A program made the translations under genes and the position numbers. Shown piece after piece: positions 27,276-36,719 of a DNA stretch of 64,000 nucleotides; position 1 is the stretch's first letter, and each line of letters begins with the position of its first letter. Source of the stretch: CAIJXB01 sp964455905. GTDB lineage: Bacteria > Chlamydiota > Chlamydiia > Chlamydiales > Rhabdochlamydiaceae. Location of the stretch: assembly GCA_964455905.1 (NCBI GenBank), contig CAYVYN010000001.1:62001-126000 (forward strand), read 5' to 3'. The notes below the pieces were generated by a model. The model ran no database searches. It saw nothing but the letters and a program-made list of their open reading frames with translations, and had not been told where the DNA came from.

Positions 27276-28460
27276 ATGCACGCAAGAAAAACACATGGCT
27301 CCGTATTTGGTGGCACTCTACTCATTGCAGCAACTACTATCGGAGTAGGAATGCTCGCACTACCTATTGCAACTGGAGAAGGTGGTTTTCTACCTGCAAT
27401 TAGCATTTATTTTCTTTGTTGGTTATTTATGCTTTGCACTGGACTTCTTCTTTTAGAGGTATGCTTGTGGCTACCTAAAGACGCTAACTTAATTTCGATG
27501 GCAGGGCATCTTCTTGGCCCTATAGGAAAAAGTGTCTGCTGGCTTGTTTATCTATTTCTTTTTATTACAGTGATGATTGCTCACGTAGCTGGCGGAGGAG
27601 CAATCCTTGAGTCAATTTTTGGAATAAACTCTGGAACTGCTAATGCTATTTTATATGTTCTTTTATTTTCTCCTGTTGCTTATTTAGGAGCTTCTTCGGT
27701 AAATAAACTCAACAGTTTCCTTTTAGGAGGAGCTATTGTTACCTATTTCCTATTCATTTTTTTCTCTCATACCTATACAGATTTTTCACTTCTTTCAAGA
27801 GCTAACTGGCCAAAAGCATTCCTTGCGTTGCCTGTTCTTTTTACAGCTTTTACCTATCAGGTAATTATCCCTACTCTTACAACCTACATGGAAAGAAATG
27901 TAAAAAAAATACGTTTAGCTATTTTCCTGGGCACAAGCATACCTCTTGTTGTGTACCTAATCTGGGAAACCTTAATTTTATCTATCCTACCGCATGAAGT
28001 ACTAACCCAAGCGCTTGTCCAAGGCGAGAATGCAGTACAACCCCTCCAAAGAATTACAGGGAATTCCACGCTCTTTCAAGTAGGCAAAGCGTTTGCATTC
28101 TTTACTCTGACTACTTCTTACATAGCTTTAGCCCTTGCTTTTATAGATTTTTTAGCCGATGGATTAAACGTCAAAAAGAAAGGGGCCAATAAAGCGGCTC
28201 TTTGTCTTATGGTATTCGTTCCTCCAACACTAATAGCTATTACATATCCTCACTTATTCTTATCAGCTTTAAGTTACGCTGGAGGCTATAGTTGCGCGAT
28301 TTTATTTGGACTATTTCCGCCTCTTATGGTTTGGGTAGGCAGATATCATAAAGGCTACGGCAACGACAAAAAACAACTTTTTGGAGGCAAGCCTATGATT
28401 ATACTCCTAGCTCTATTCGTCGCTTTTGAAATTGGAATTCAACTATTTAACACGCTATAA
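27276..28460 (+). CDS. tyrP: Aromatic amino-acid (tyrosine) permease, TyrP family
   Basis: The protein is a proton-coupled aromatic amino-acid importer of the HAAAP family in the inner membrane. The start at ATG 27276 follows AAGG (27264-27267); a TTG at 27249 is possible but lacks support. The 394 residues hold 11 helices, with the family signature GGTLLIAATTIGVGMLALPIATGEGGF divided over residues 12-38. FTAFTYQVIIPTLTTYM near residue 195 and LADGLNVKKKG before the last helices are also typical. Chlamydiae keep TyrP genes. The neighbour 24 nt downstream encodes an outer-membrane barrel. Confidence 0.85.
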   Translation: MHARKTHGSVFGGTLLIAATTIGVGMLALPIATGEGGFLPAISIYFLCWLFMLCTGLLLLEVCLWLPKDANLISMAGHLLGPIGKSVCWLVYLFLFITVMIAHVAGGGAILESIFGINSGTANAILYVLLFSPVAYLGASSVNKLNSFLLGGAIVTYFLFIFFSHTYTDFSLLSRANWPKAFLALPVLFTAFTYQVIIPTLTTYMERNVKKIRLAIFLGTSIPLVVYLIWETLILSILPHEVLTQALVQGENAVQPLQRITGNSTLFQVGKAFAFFTLTTSYIALALAFIDFLADGLNVKKKGANKAALCLMVFVPPTLIAITYPHLFLSALSYAGGYSCAILFGLFPPLMVWVGRYHKGYGNDKKQLFGGKPMIILLALFVAFEIGIQLFNTL

Positions 28461-28483
28461 ACTAAAGAAAGGAGAGATATAAA

Positions 28484-29488
28484 ATGACATCACAAAAAAT
28501 AAAACTTCTACTCTTATCCTCTTTTAGTATTTTATTTTATGAAAAACTCGATGCTGAATCTATTGAAAACCATCTTCTCACGCCCCATCTAACAGATGAA
28601 ACAACACCGTGGCTTACAGGGCCACTACTAGCCCCTTCGGGACATACAGTCCCTCCAGGGCATGTAAACATAGAACCCTACGTCTACTTCTTTGCATCAG
28701 CAGGATCTTACAATAAAAACTGGGACTACTCTTCTAGCAACAACTTCTACACTCTAGCAGAGCAAAACTATATTCAGGTGGGCATCTCTGATTTTATGGA
28801 CTTTCAAATAGTGCCTCAGATGAACTACAAATTCACCCAAGGTGTGAGGTCGACTAAATTCGCAGATCTCCCCTTCAACGTAGGATTTCAACTTGTCAAC
28901 GATTCTGAAGGAACACGATTACCTGCTGTAAAATTATACTTTCGAGGAAGCGCCCCTCTAGGAAAATATAAAAATTTAAATCCTGAAAAACTAGGAACAG
29001 ATAGCAGTGGAAATGGTTCATGGGCACCTGGAATAGGCCTTGCTTTTTCTAGACTCTACCAGCTGAAAAACAAGCATTTTTTAGCGCCGCGATTTTCTTT
29101 AAACTACGTAGCTCACACACCTGTCCAAGTCGAAGGGATCAACACCTTCGGTGGCTCTTTAGATACTAAAGGAACAATTTATCCAGGAAATGTTTTTTGG
29201 AGTGATTTCGGCCTAGAATACACTCTGACAAGAAATTGGGTATTTGCTATGGACATCTTTTATTCTCACACAAATAAAGTTCGCTTTTCCGGAAAACCAG
29301 GATTTATAGCTCCTGGGGTTCCTGTTAAAATGACAAGTCCGTCTTCTGAATCTATTAGTCTAGCTCCTGCTATTGAATACAACTGGAATATCAACGTCGG
29401 ATTAATTGCTGGAGTATGGTTTACTGTGAAAGGAAGAAACAGCTCTCAATTTACAAGCGGCGTAATTGCATTAAACATGTACATCTAA
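28484..29488 (+). CDS. Outer-membrane beta-barrel protein (MetA-pathway-like)
   Basis: 334 residues with a signal peptide (KLLLLSSFSILFYEKLDA). Then comes a motif of the phenol-degradation MetA-pathway-type barrels: a W-TGPLLAPSGHTVPPGHVNIEPY stretch at about 41-66, followed by strands such as QVGISDFMDFQIVPQ, PAVKLYFRGSAPLG and FWSDFGLEYTLTRNW. The barrel ends GVIALNMYI. It begins 24 nt after tyrP and probably shares its transcript, so it might let aromatic compounds through the outer membrane; this is inference. Confidence 0.65.
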   Translation: MTSQKIKLLLLSSFSILFYEKLDAESIENHLLTPHLTDETTPWLTGPLLAPSGHTVPPGHVNIEPYVYFFASAGSYNKNWDYSSSNNFYTLAEQNYIQVGISDFMDFQIVPQMNYKFTQGVRSTKFADLPFNVGFQLVNDSEGTRLPAVKLYFRGSAPLGKYKNLNPEKLGTDSSGNGSWAPGIGLAFSRLYQLKNKHFLAPRFSLNYVAHTPVQVEGINTFGGSLDTKGTIYPGNVFWSDFGLEYTLTRNWVFAMDIFYSHTNKVRFSGKPGFIAPGVPVKMTSPSSESISLAPAIEYNWNINVGLIAGVWFTVKGRNSSQFTSGVIALNMYI

Positions 29489-29493
29489 AAAAA

Positions 29494-29517
29494 GGCGTCT
29501 TTAAGGCGCCTTTTTTT
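29494..29517. terminator. Bidirectional terminator between convergent genes
   Basis: A GGCG...CGCC stem (29494-29497 with 29507-29510, extended by G-T and A-T pairs inside), flanked by A7 on the left and T7 on the right, lies between the barrel gene and the convergent thioredoxin-reductase gene. It can serve both strands. Confidence 0.85.
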
Positions 29518-30928
29518 ACTTAAGCTCGTTTACGTATTGTATAATATCTTTCGTTCCTTCTTTTCTTGCTAACTCTTTTCCCTGCGGATCCATACGTAAA
29601 ACAGTCGGCATAGCACGTATATTATACAAACGAGCAGCATCCTTTACCTTATCCACATCAACCTTGCAAATCAGGACTTTACCGTGCAAGTCTTTAGCAA
29701 ATTCATCCATGTACGAAGATAAATAAGAACAAGGACCACACCAGGTAGCATAGAAATCAACAAGCACAGGAATCGTACTCGTTTTTAAAACTAGCTTAAG
29801 ATGGGTAAGATTTTTAATTTCCAAAACCTTTTGAGAAGCAATCTCTACTGGCTGTTGAGGTTTTTCTTTTATAGCAACTTCAGTCGTTTGCCTTAAAGAA
29901 AGCAGCATTTGTGCTTGAATAGCAGCCTTAGCAGCATCTCCGGCAGCAGATACAGCTTGTTTAAATCTTGAGTCAGCCACATCACCAAACGCAAACACTC
30001 CAGGGATAGATGTTTCAGTAACATCTTTTAATACAATATACCCTTCTTGATTTACCTCAAGCTGAGAAGCAAATAACTGAGAATTAGGATTTGAACCGAC
30101 TGCTACAAACACAGCATCAAGAGCAAGAGATTCTTTTTTTCCGGAATTATATTTTAAGGCAACACCTGTAACAGATTCAGTCCCTAAAATAGCCTCGACA
30201 TTTACATCATAAATAATTGTAATATTAGATCTAGATTCTAGTTTTTCAAGCCGTCGAGTCTCCAATCCCTTAAATTTATTTTTTCGCACTAAAACATAAA
30301 CATGTTTAGCAATTCCCGATAAATAATCCGCTTCAAGAATAGCAGAATCTCCACCTCCAACCACCGCAACAACCCTCTCCTTGTACAAACCTCCATCACA
30401 AATTGCGCAAGAATAGACGCCCTTACCACTAAAAGTATCCTCTCCTGGAACATTCAGAATTTTTGTTTTCGATCCCGTTGCAATCAAACAGGCGTCCGCT
30501 AAAACAACACGCTTCTTAGAAGAGTCATAAACACTTTGGACTAAAAAAGAAAAAGGCTTAGAAGAAAAATCGACCTCAATCACTTCTTCTTTAACTAAGA
30601 TAGCACCCTCTCCAATCGCTTGTTCTCTCAACTTATTGGCTAAACTCAAACCCTTAATTACAAACTCACCAGGCCAATTTTGAACAGAATCTGATTGCGT
30701 AATAGCTCCTCCTAAAGAGGGTCCTTCAAAAACCAAAGGTTTTATACCGCTTCTACCTAAATATACAGCAGCCGTTAGTCCCCCAACGCCACCGCCGATA
30801 ATAACAACGTCAACTTTTTCCTTAGGAAAAGATTTTATTTCAGCAAAAGAAGCACCAAATAAAATTTGAGAAAAACAAAGGAAACAGGCTAAAAAAGCCC
30901 TCATATTTTGTTTTAGAAGGAAAAACAT
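29516..30928 (-). CDS. Thioredoxin reductase-thioredoxin fusion with N-terminal signal peptide
   Basis: A 470-residue two-domain redox protein. Residues 38-350 are a TrxB domain: FAD motif GGGVGG (45-50), redox-active CAIC (174-177), NADPH motif GGGDSA (191-196), and VFAFGDVADSRFKQAV near the end. Residues about 370-470 are a thioredoxin domain with WCGPC (396-400) and the cis-Pro segment AMPTV. In front is a clear Sec-type signal (AFLACFLCFSQILFGASFA). The ATG at 30928 follows GAGGGG. Fusions of the two domains are known from mycobacteria. A signal peptide on an NADPH flavoenzyme is odd because NADPH is cytoplasmic; it may act as a membrane anchor. Confidence 0.88.
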   Translation of the reverse strand: MFFLLKQNMRAFLACFLCFSQILFGASFAEIKSFPKEKVDVVIIGGGVGGLTAAVYLGRSGIKPLVFEGPSLGGAITQSDSVQNWPGEFVIKGLSLANKLREQAIGEGAILVKEEVIEVDFSSKPFSFLVQSVYDSSKKRVVLADACLIATGSKTKILNVPGEDTFSGKGVYSCAICDGGLYKERVVAVVGGGDSAILEADYLSGIAKHVYVLVRKNKFKGLETRRLEKLESRSNITIIYDVNVEAILGTESVTGVALKYNSGKKESLALDAVFVAVGSNPNSQLFASQLEVNQEGYIVLKDVTETSIPGVFAFGDVADSRFKQAVSAAGDAAKAAIQAQMLLSLRQTTEVAIKEKPQQPVEIASQKVLEIKNLTHLKLVLKTSTIPVLVDFYATWCGPCSYLSSYMDEFAKDLHGKVLICKVDVDKVKDAARLYNIRAMPTVLRMDPQGKELARKEGTKDIIQYVNELK

Positions 30929-30996
30929 AACCCCTCAAGGTAATAAAATAAAAGAACCAATATTACCTTGAAAGGGCTTTTTCATCAAAGATAAAA

Positions 30997-31491
30997 CTAA
31001 TTAACAATCACACTTCCAATTGTCAATTTAATAGATTCACTACTATTCCAATTCTGCATTGCTTCCGCCGGAGAGCGAGCCTGTTCCAAAGAACACTGCA
31101 CATTATAGATCCCTGGCTCTCTAGGAGCTTCTAAATAAATTGTTTTAATTCCATCTCCGCAACGATAACCTAGTTCATTGAATATGCATCCTCTTGGACC
31201 TAAACCCTCATACCCTATAATAATTTGATTTAAGGAATACTGCTCTAAACAAGCTGTATTACAAGAAAAATTCACCATTCCGTAAATTTTCTCACCAGGG
31301 CGAGCTATAATCACATTGCCCTGTCTATTTAAATTTAAATTAGCAATAGACATAGACCCAGAACAGACCACACTAGGAATCTCTTTCCTAATAATTTCTG
31401 CATATTCCCCAACAGAATCCATAGAACCAGCAATTGCACTGCTAGACAAAATGCTGATATTCAAAAACAAAGCAAACCAATAATTTTTCAT
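30997..31491 (-). CDS. Small exported protein with six cysteines, unknown function
   Basis: Start chosen at ATG 31491 because AAAGGAG stands 8 nt upstream; the longer frame from 31524 adds a Lys-rich tail. The signal peptide (NYWFALFLNISILSSSAIA) leaves a mature chain of ~145 residues with six cysteines (VVCSG, FSCNTAC, RGCIF, YRCGDG, NVQCS), enough for three disulfides, in a beta-rich pattern. I recognise no family. It lies 69 nt upstream of the exported TrxB-TrxA fusion on the same strand, so it may be a redox substrate or partner. Confidence 0.6.
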   Translation of the reverse strand: MKNYWFALFLNISILSSSAIAGSMDSVGEYAEIIRKEIPSVVCSGSMSIANLNLNRQGNVIIARPGEKIYGMVNFSCNTACLEQYSLNQIIIGYEGLGPRGCIFNELGYRCGDGIKTIYLEAPREPGIYNVQCSLEQARSPAEAMQNWNSSESIKLTIGSVIVN

Positions 31492-31530
31492 AACTTCTCC
31501 TTTTTGTTTTTTCCTTTCTAACAAAACAGG

Positions 31531-32556
31531 CTAGGACCAATCTAAAATTACTTTGCCTGCTTCACCCTCAATCATAACCTGAAAAGCCTTCTCAAACTCT
31601 TCCGCTTTAAAGGTATGCGTTATCACGGGCGTAACATCTAGGCCACTTTGTAATAAGCTGATAGACTTATACCAAGTTTCAAACATTTCTCGCCCATAAA
31701 TGCCTTTTAACAATAAACTCTTAAAAATTACTTTAGTCATAGGTATTTGCGTAGAATCAGGTAAAATCCCTAAAAGAGCAATATTACCTCCATAATTCAT
31801 CGCTTCAATCATATCTCGAAGTGCATGAGGACTACCCGACATCTCCAATCCGACATCAAAACCTTCTTTCATTCCTAGTTCACGCATAACAGTTGCTAAG
31901 TTTTCTCTTTTTACATGAACACTTCTTGTAGCGCCCATTTTATCAGCAATTGCCAGTCGATAGTCATTCATATCTGTAATAACGACATGTCTAGCCCCCG
32001 CTTTTTTAGCAATCGCCACCGCCATACATCCAATAGGACCAGCACCTGTAATTAATACATCCTCTCCAACTAGATCGAATGATAACGCGCTATGAACAGC
32101 GTTTCCTAAAGGGTCCAAAAAAGAAGCAACCTCATCCGAGACTTCATCAGGTAGAAGAATCAGGTTACTTGCCGGCATAGAAATATAATCAGCAAAACAA
32201 CCAGGTCTTTGTATCCCTGTACCTAAAGTGTTTCTACAATGATGTTTACGACCTGCGCGACAGCTTCTACATCCCTCACAAACGATATGTCCTTCTCCAG
32301 AAACCCTATCACCCGGCTTAAACCATAAAACAGATTCTCCCACTTCTTCTACTATCCCACAAAATTCATGTCCTATTGTTAATGGAACTGGTATAGTTTC
32401 CTGTGCCCACTCATCCCATTCATAAATATGTAAATCTGTACCACAAATAGCCGCTTTTTGCACTCTCACAAGAACATCCTGCGCACCAATCTTAGGTTTC
32501 GGAGCATCGTACATCCAAAGACCTCTTTCCGCTTTCAACTTTCCTAATGCTCTCAT
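31531..32556 (-). CDS. tdh: L-threonine 3-dehydrogenase
   Basis: Tdh oxidises L-threonine with NAD+ to 2-amino-3-ketobutyrate. The 341-residue zinc alcohol-dehydrogenase-type protein has AICGTDLHIYEWDEWA (catalytic zinc Cys near 38), GHEFCGIVEEVG, the structural-zinc loop CEGCRSCRAGRKHHC, and the NAD site GAGPIGCMAVAIAKKAGA. Gene order kbl-tdh with a 4-nt overlap is the classical threonine-to-glycine operon. Length is exactly that of E. coli Tdh. Confidence 0.97.
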   Translation of the reverse strand: MRALGKLKAERGLWMYDAPKPKIGAQDVLVRVQKAAICGTDLHIYEWDEWAQETIPVPLTIGHEFCGIVEEVGESVLWFKPGDRVSGEGHIVCEGCRSCRAGRKHHCRNTLGTGIQRPGCFADYISMPASNLILLPDEVSDEVASFLDPLGNAVHSALSFDLVGEDVLITGAGPIGCMAVAIAKKAGARHVVITDMNDYRLAIADKMGATRSVHVKRENLATVMRELGMKEGFDVGLEMSGSPHALRDMIEAMNYGGNIALLGILPDSTQIPMTKVIFKSLLLKGIYGREMFETWYKSISLLQSGLDVTPVITHTFKAEEFEKAFQVMIEGEAGKVILDWS

Positions 32557-33746
32557 CGTATGACTCCTAATTGTTTTCCAATTTTTGAAAACGCCTCTAA
32601 GGCTCTATCTAAATGTATTTTTTCATGACCTGCACTCATTTGCGTTCGAATCCTTGCTTGGCCCTTAGGAACTACAGGGAAAGAAAAGCCTATTACATAA
32701 ATCCCCTCATCTAAAAGCAAAGTAGCCATTTCTTTCGCTAATTTTGCGTCGCCTAACATCACAGGAATGATTGGATGAGAATCTCCTGCAAGAGAAAAAC
32801 CAAGCTGAAGCATCCCCTTACGAAAATACTCACTGTTTACTCTTAATTTTTCCCTTAACACGTTTCCTTTTTCTACAAGCTCTAAAACAGTCAATGACGC
32901 AGCAGCAATACAAGGCATTAGTGTATTAGAAAATAGATAGGGCCTTGATCGTTGCCTTAACCATTCTACAATCTCTTTTCTTCCACTTGTATATCCTCCA
33001 GAAGCACCTCCTAGAGCTTTTCCTAACGTCCCCGTTAAAATGTCTATTCGCCCCATTACTCCGCAATGCTCCGGAGTTCCCTTACCACCTTGTCCTATAA
33101 ATCCAGTAGAATGGGAGTCATCTACCATCACAAGAGCTCCATATTCATCTGCAAGGTCACAAATAGCAGATAAATTAGCAATAACACCGTCCATGGAGAA
33201 AACACCATCTGTAGCAATCAACTTAACAGGAGAATCTCCAGCTGCAATCAACTGTCTTTCTAAATCTTCCATATCATTGTTCGCATAGCGAAACCTCTTT
33301 GCTTTGCAAAGTCTAATTCCGTCAATAATACTAGCATGATTTAAGCTATCGCTAATGACAGCATCTTCTTCTTTTAAAATCGTCTCGAAAAGTCCACCAT
33401 TAGCATCAAAACACGATGTATACAAAATAGTGTCTTCCATCTCTAAAAAACGGCTAATTTTTGCTTCTAAATCTTTATGGACATCTTGAGTCCCACAAAT
33501 AAACCGAACCGAAGAAAGTCCAAAACCATGATCTAATAAACCCTGACGAGCAGCCTCTTCGACCTCAGGATTATGAGATAAGCCCAGATAATTATTCGCA
33601 CAAAGATTAACCACTTCCTTACCGCCCACTTTAATTAAGGCGCTTTGAGGCGATGTAATCACTCTTTCTTCTTTATAAAGACCTGCAAGACGAAGCTCTT
33701 GGAGATCCGCTTCAATTCTACTCAATAAATTCTGCTTTTTCTTCAT
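32553..33746 (-). CDS. kbl: 2-amino-3-ketobutyrate CoA ligase (glycine C-acetyltransferase)
   Basis: Kbl splits the Tdh product with CoA into glycine and acetyl-CoA. The 397-residue PLP enzyme of the alpha-oxoamine synthase family shows LCANNYLGLSHNPEV, HGFGLSSVRFICGTQDVHK, DDSHSTGFIG and the PLP lysine region TGTLGKALGGASGGY. It is the first gene of the kbl-tdh pair and is divergent from the GT25 gene at 33.9 kb. The pathway would give an intracellular bacterium glycine and acetyl-CoA from host threonine. Confidence 0.97.
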   Translation of the reverse strand: MKKKQNLLSRIEADLQELRLAGLYKEERVITSPQSALIKVGGKEVVNLCANNYLGLSHNPEVEEAARQGLLDHGFGLSSVRFICGTQDVHKDLEAKISRFLEMEDTILYTSCFDANGGLFETILKEEDAVISDSLNHASIIDGIRLCKAKRFRYANNDMEDLERQLIAAGDSPVKLIATDGVFSMDGVIANLSAICDLADEYGALVMVDDSHSTGFIGQGGKGTPEHCGVMGRIDILTGTLGKALGGASGGYTSGRKEIVEWLRQRSRPYLFSNTLMPCIAAASLTVLELVEKGNVLREKLRVNSEYFRKGMLQLGFSLAGDSHPIIPVMLGDAKLAKEMATLLLDEGIYVIGFSFPVVPKGQARIRTQMSAGHEKIHLDRALEAFSKIGKQLGVIR

Positions 33747-33904
33747 ACAAATACTCTTTTAAAACTAATACGAAGGTTATGCCTTTTTCCTTAATAATTG
33801 TACAACATTTCAAGAAAACAGGAAAAACCCCGTTAATAGCCTATGATAAAAAATCATGGAAACAGATTTACTTTTTTGCTAGAGTGTCTACGATGAGGAT
33901 CTCT

Positions 33905-34855
33905 ATGAATCTATTTGCAAAATTTGTACTCTACCCGTTAAAAGCTCACCTCCCGCAGAAATACACCCCTTCATCCTTCTTATTAAGATATAAACTATAT
34001 ATTTATCAAGCATTATTATTTGTAATAAAAAAAATAAAACTTAATTCTGTAAAAAAACAATTCGCAATCACTTTTTTAACTGTGATTTTATCTTCATTTA
34101 CTTACACAGAGCAAACACCCAAACCGCAAATTGATAAATTCTTAAGATCTCTTGAAACAAAAAAAACAGACACTGGGCTAAAAACCATCGAAAAAATCTA
34201 CATTATCAATCTAGATAAACGACCAGAAAGGTGGATTCGATCCTTAAACTTTTTTCAAGAATACAACCTAACCCCAGAGCGAGTACAAGCTGTAAACGGC
34301 TGGGAAATACCGAACTGGACTAAACTTCAGTTGGGAGGTCCTTCACATCTTTTCCTCTCTGGCGGAGAAATAGGGTGCTTTCTTAGCCATCTTTCCATCT
34401 ACCAAGATGCTTTAGAAAAAAACCTTAAAACAGTTTGGATTTGCGAAGACGATATCACCTTTATAAATGACCCGCATTTACTAGATGACTACATAGAAGA
34501 ATTAGAAAAACTCGATCCTAGCTGGGATATGCTATACACGGACCACTCGACCCATGGTATGGGTGATCAAAAAACAAGACCTTATCAAGAAAACTACACA
34601 GCCCTACACTACCCGGTTAGCGATAATCTTCTAAGAATTCATGGAAGACATGGATTACACTCAGTGATCTTTTCTAAGTCTGGGCTTCTAAAAATCATGA
34701 AGTATTTTAGATCGAATTATCTGTTTTCCCCATTGGACGTAGATATTCACTACGTCCCCGATCTACGAGAATATTCCGTAATTACACCGATCGCAACAGC
34801 TTTAAATACGACTTCTGATACTTCCGTCGGAAGTTCTCTAAACAAAAAACGTTAG
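33905..34855 (+). CDS. GT25-family glycosyltransferase with N-terminal hydrophobic segment
   Basis: GT25 enzymes transfer a hexose in LPS or protein glycan synthesis. Family blocks are KIYIINLDKRPERW, VQAVNGWE, GEIGCFLSHLSIYQDA, VWICEDDI (the DxD-like metal site) and HGLHSVIFSKSG. ATG 33905 has GAGGA at the right distance; upstream ATGs at 33779 and 33893 have none. Before the domain, residues ~50-75 are hydrophobic (FAITFLTVILSSF) with a basic stretch in front, like a membrane anchor or an internally placed signal. It stands alone on the plus strand beside the exported enzyme operon. Confidence 0.85.
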   Translation: MNLFAKFVLYPLKAHLPQKYTPSSFLLRYKLYIYQALLFVIKKIKLNSVKKQFAITFLTVILSSFTYTEQTPKPQIDKFLRSLETKKTDTGLKTIEKIYIINLDKRPERWIRSLNFFQEYNLTPERVQAVNGWEIPNWTKLQLGGPSHLFLSGGEIGCFLSHLSIYQDALEKNLKTVWICEDDITFINDPHLLDDYIEELEKLDPSWDMLYTDHSTHGMGDQKTRPYQENYTALHYPVSDNLLRIHGRHGLHSVIFSKSGLLKIMKYFRSNYLFSPLDVDIHYVPDLREYSVITPIATALNTTSDTSVGSSLNKKR

Positions 34856-34858
34856 TAA

Positions 34859-35899
34859 TTAATCCTCTAGGGCTCTTTGATAGCTCAAACGAGAGAAATC
34901 ACAAAAATACTGAGAAAAAAGCTCCTCTCTATTATCAGCAAAAACTTTTTGATAATAACCCCATGTATTTAAAGAAGAGTTTACGTCAACATAATTAGCC
35001 TCTGGTTTTTTTTCACACAAAGACTGCGCTAGATAAAGATGCGTAAGAGACCAAAAAGCTAAATGTATTTTCTTATGGAGATGATAGCGAATCATTTCTT
35101 GACCAGTTAGACTCCGATCAAAATACGATTCTAATAATAAAATCTCTTGCGCAGGATCGTAATCCAATTTCAAAGCAAGGTAGCTCAAATCATACAAGGG
35201 ATCCCCCAAGCTCGTTTCACTCCAGTCAATAAAAAGAGCTTTACCCTCTGCTAAAAATATATTTCTAGGGTTCAAATCTCCGTGAAGGCGCACCGGAGAA
35301 TAGGGATACGAAGACAGCTCTAACTCATATTTTTTAACTAAACTAAGAGCATCTTCAGTTTGAGATGACGAAATCCAATTGTTTTTAGAAACAGCTACGA
35401 CACATCTATCTGCTTTAGAAGAAATCGATTCTCCGCTTGCGCCGCCTGGAATTTGATGTACGAGTCTTAAAGACTCTGCGAGTTTTATTATGTTTTCAGG
35501 CAAATGAGACTCTTCTAACGAAAGAGTTTTTTGGTCTATGTATTCCATTAAGACGAGTCTGCAATCCGCTCCTGTTGCTATAACCTTTGGAGCAACGCCG
35601 ATCTTTGACGCCTCTAAAAAAACAAAAAGCTCTAACTCTTCCTGGAAAGACCTACCCCCTGAGCGCATGACCCGTAAAACATAATACCTATCTCCAACAG
35701 ATACCTTATAAATAGAATTTGCTGAACATCCTCCAAGAAGGGGCTCTAAAACAAAGGTTTCCTTCTTTTCATCTGGGAACACCCTTTCAAGAAAAGAGTG
35801 CACATTAACAGGTTTTTTTTCATTAAAAGGAGGAGCTATCAAGCCAAAAGAAAACAACGCCGTGACACTCAAAACTGCCATCAAGAATTTACGTTTCAC
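34859..35899 (-). CDS. Exported APH/choline-kinase-like phosphotransferase
   Basis: 346 residues. Signal peptide KFLMAVLSVTALFSFGLIA, then an aminoglycoside-phosphotransferase/choline-kinase fold. Visible are a GGCSANSIYKV nucleotide loop (about 56-66), YVLRVM where Arg takes the usual Lys place (a common LicA-type change), the Brenner motif HGDLNPRN (206-213), and FIDWSE (metal Asp 225) with GDPLYDLSYL. All catalytic residues are present, so it should be an active kinase, perhaps for choline, ethanolamine or a sugar. A cleavable signal on this family is very unusual. Last gene of a five-gene operon, 6 nt after its neighbour. Confidence 0.82.
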   Translation of the reverse strand: MKRKFLMAVLSVTALFSFGLIAPPFNEKKPVNVHSFLERVFPDEKKETFVLEPLLGGCSANSIYKVSVGDRYYVLRVMRSGGRSFQEELELFVFLEASKIGVAPKVIATGADCRLVLMEYIDQKTLSLEESHLPENIIKLAESLRLVHQIPGGASGESISSKADRCVVAVSKNNWISSSQTEDALSLVKKYELELSSYPYSPVRLHGDLNPRNIFLAEGKALFIDWSETSLGDPLYDLSYLALKLDYDPAQEILLLESYFDRSLTGQEMIRYHLHKKIHLAFWSLTHLYLAQSLCEKKPEANYVDVNSSLNTWGYYQKVFADNREELFSQYFCDFSRLSYQRALED

Positions 35900-35905
35900 A
35901 AAAAA

Positions 35906-36709
35906 CTACCACACTGAACTTTTTCGATCTAAATGATAAATGAAAGGACCCTCATCAAATGTCCCATAGAGGTACGTTCCATAATCTAAATGCAGTCTTT
36001 TATCCTTAGCTAAATCCTCAAGTTCCGCTGGATGCATTACATGTTCCATAAAAGTTTTCTCATCACCTATTTTAGGAAGTACAAACTGTTCATAGTAATC
36101 TTTTCGAGCAATATGATCATTATCACTCCAACCACCTGTTCTAAGAAGAGGAAAATCGCAGCCTCCCTCAATATAATCATCTATTAATCTATCAAAAGAA
36201 TTGCTTTTACCTAATGAGTTCACTCCTGAATTAAGCCTTACATGTTTAATATTGTGATTTTTATCCATAGCGTCGACAAGACCCTCTAAATCCAAAGGAA
36301 CAAGGAGCTCAAAATCATCTTGATGCAAAAAAACATACTCTGTTTTTACACTTTCAAGAGCTTCTTTGACAGCCCCAACTAAACACTTATGTTCTTTACA
36401 AAATACAAGAGTAGTATTTTTAAAATGAGGATGAGTAAGGACTAATTTCTCAAGTCGAGATTTTAATGCTTCATAAGCCGGAATATCCGCAGGGTTTCTC
36501 GCTCCATCACAAACAATTATCTTTGGCATATCGATGAAATTAGGAATATTTCTCATGAAACTGTACTGCGTCATTTCCAAAATAATTGTTCTTGGATAAG
36601 ACTGACAAGGAGAAAGCGTTGTAATCAAAGTAACGCGTTCTGAAGAAAAAAGTCCCAAAGGCAATAATAAAAAACTCAATAAAAGAAATACTATTTTTTG
36701 CTTCAACAT
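35906..36709 (-). CDS. Exported GT-A-like glycosyltransferase
   Basis: 267 residues with a strong signal peptide (VFLLLSFLLLPLGLFSS). The mature chain resembles a nucleotide-sugar GT-A domain: VTLITTLSP start, PKIIVCDGARN, VKTEYVFLHQDDFEL with an acidic metal-type motif HQDD (129-132), then TGGWSDNDHIARKDYYEQ. No exact CAZy family is evident to me. The first Rossmann-like half is shorter than in GT2. It is the fourth gene of the operon, 10 nt after the methyltransferase-fold gene. Confidence 0.6.
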   Translation of the reverse strand: MLKQKIVFLLLSFLLLPLGLFSSERVTLITTLSPCQSYPRTIILEMTQYSFMRNIPNFIDMPKIIVCDGARNPADIPAYEALKSRLEKLVLTHPHFKNTTLVFCKEHKCLVGAVKEALESVKTEYVFLHQDDFELLVPLDLEGLVDAMDKNHNIKHVRLNSGVNSLGKSNSFDRLIDDYIEGGCDFPLLRTGGWSDNDHIARKDYYEQFVLPKIGDEKTFMEHVMHPAELEDLAKDKRLHLDYGTYLYGTFDEGPFIYHLDRKSSVW

Positions 36710-36719
36710 AAAGTACCCA

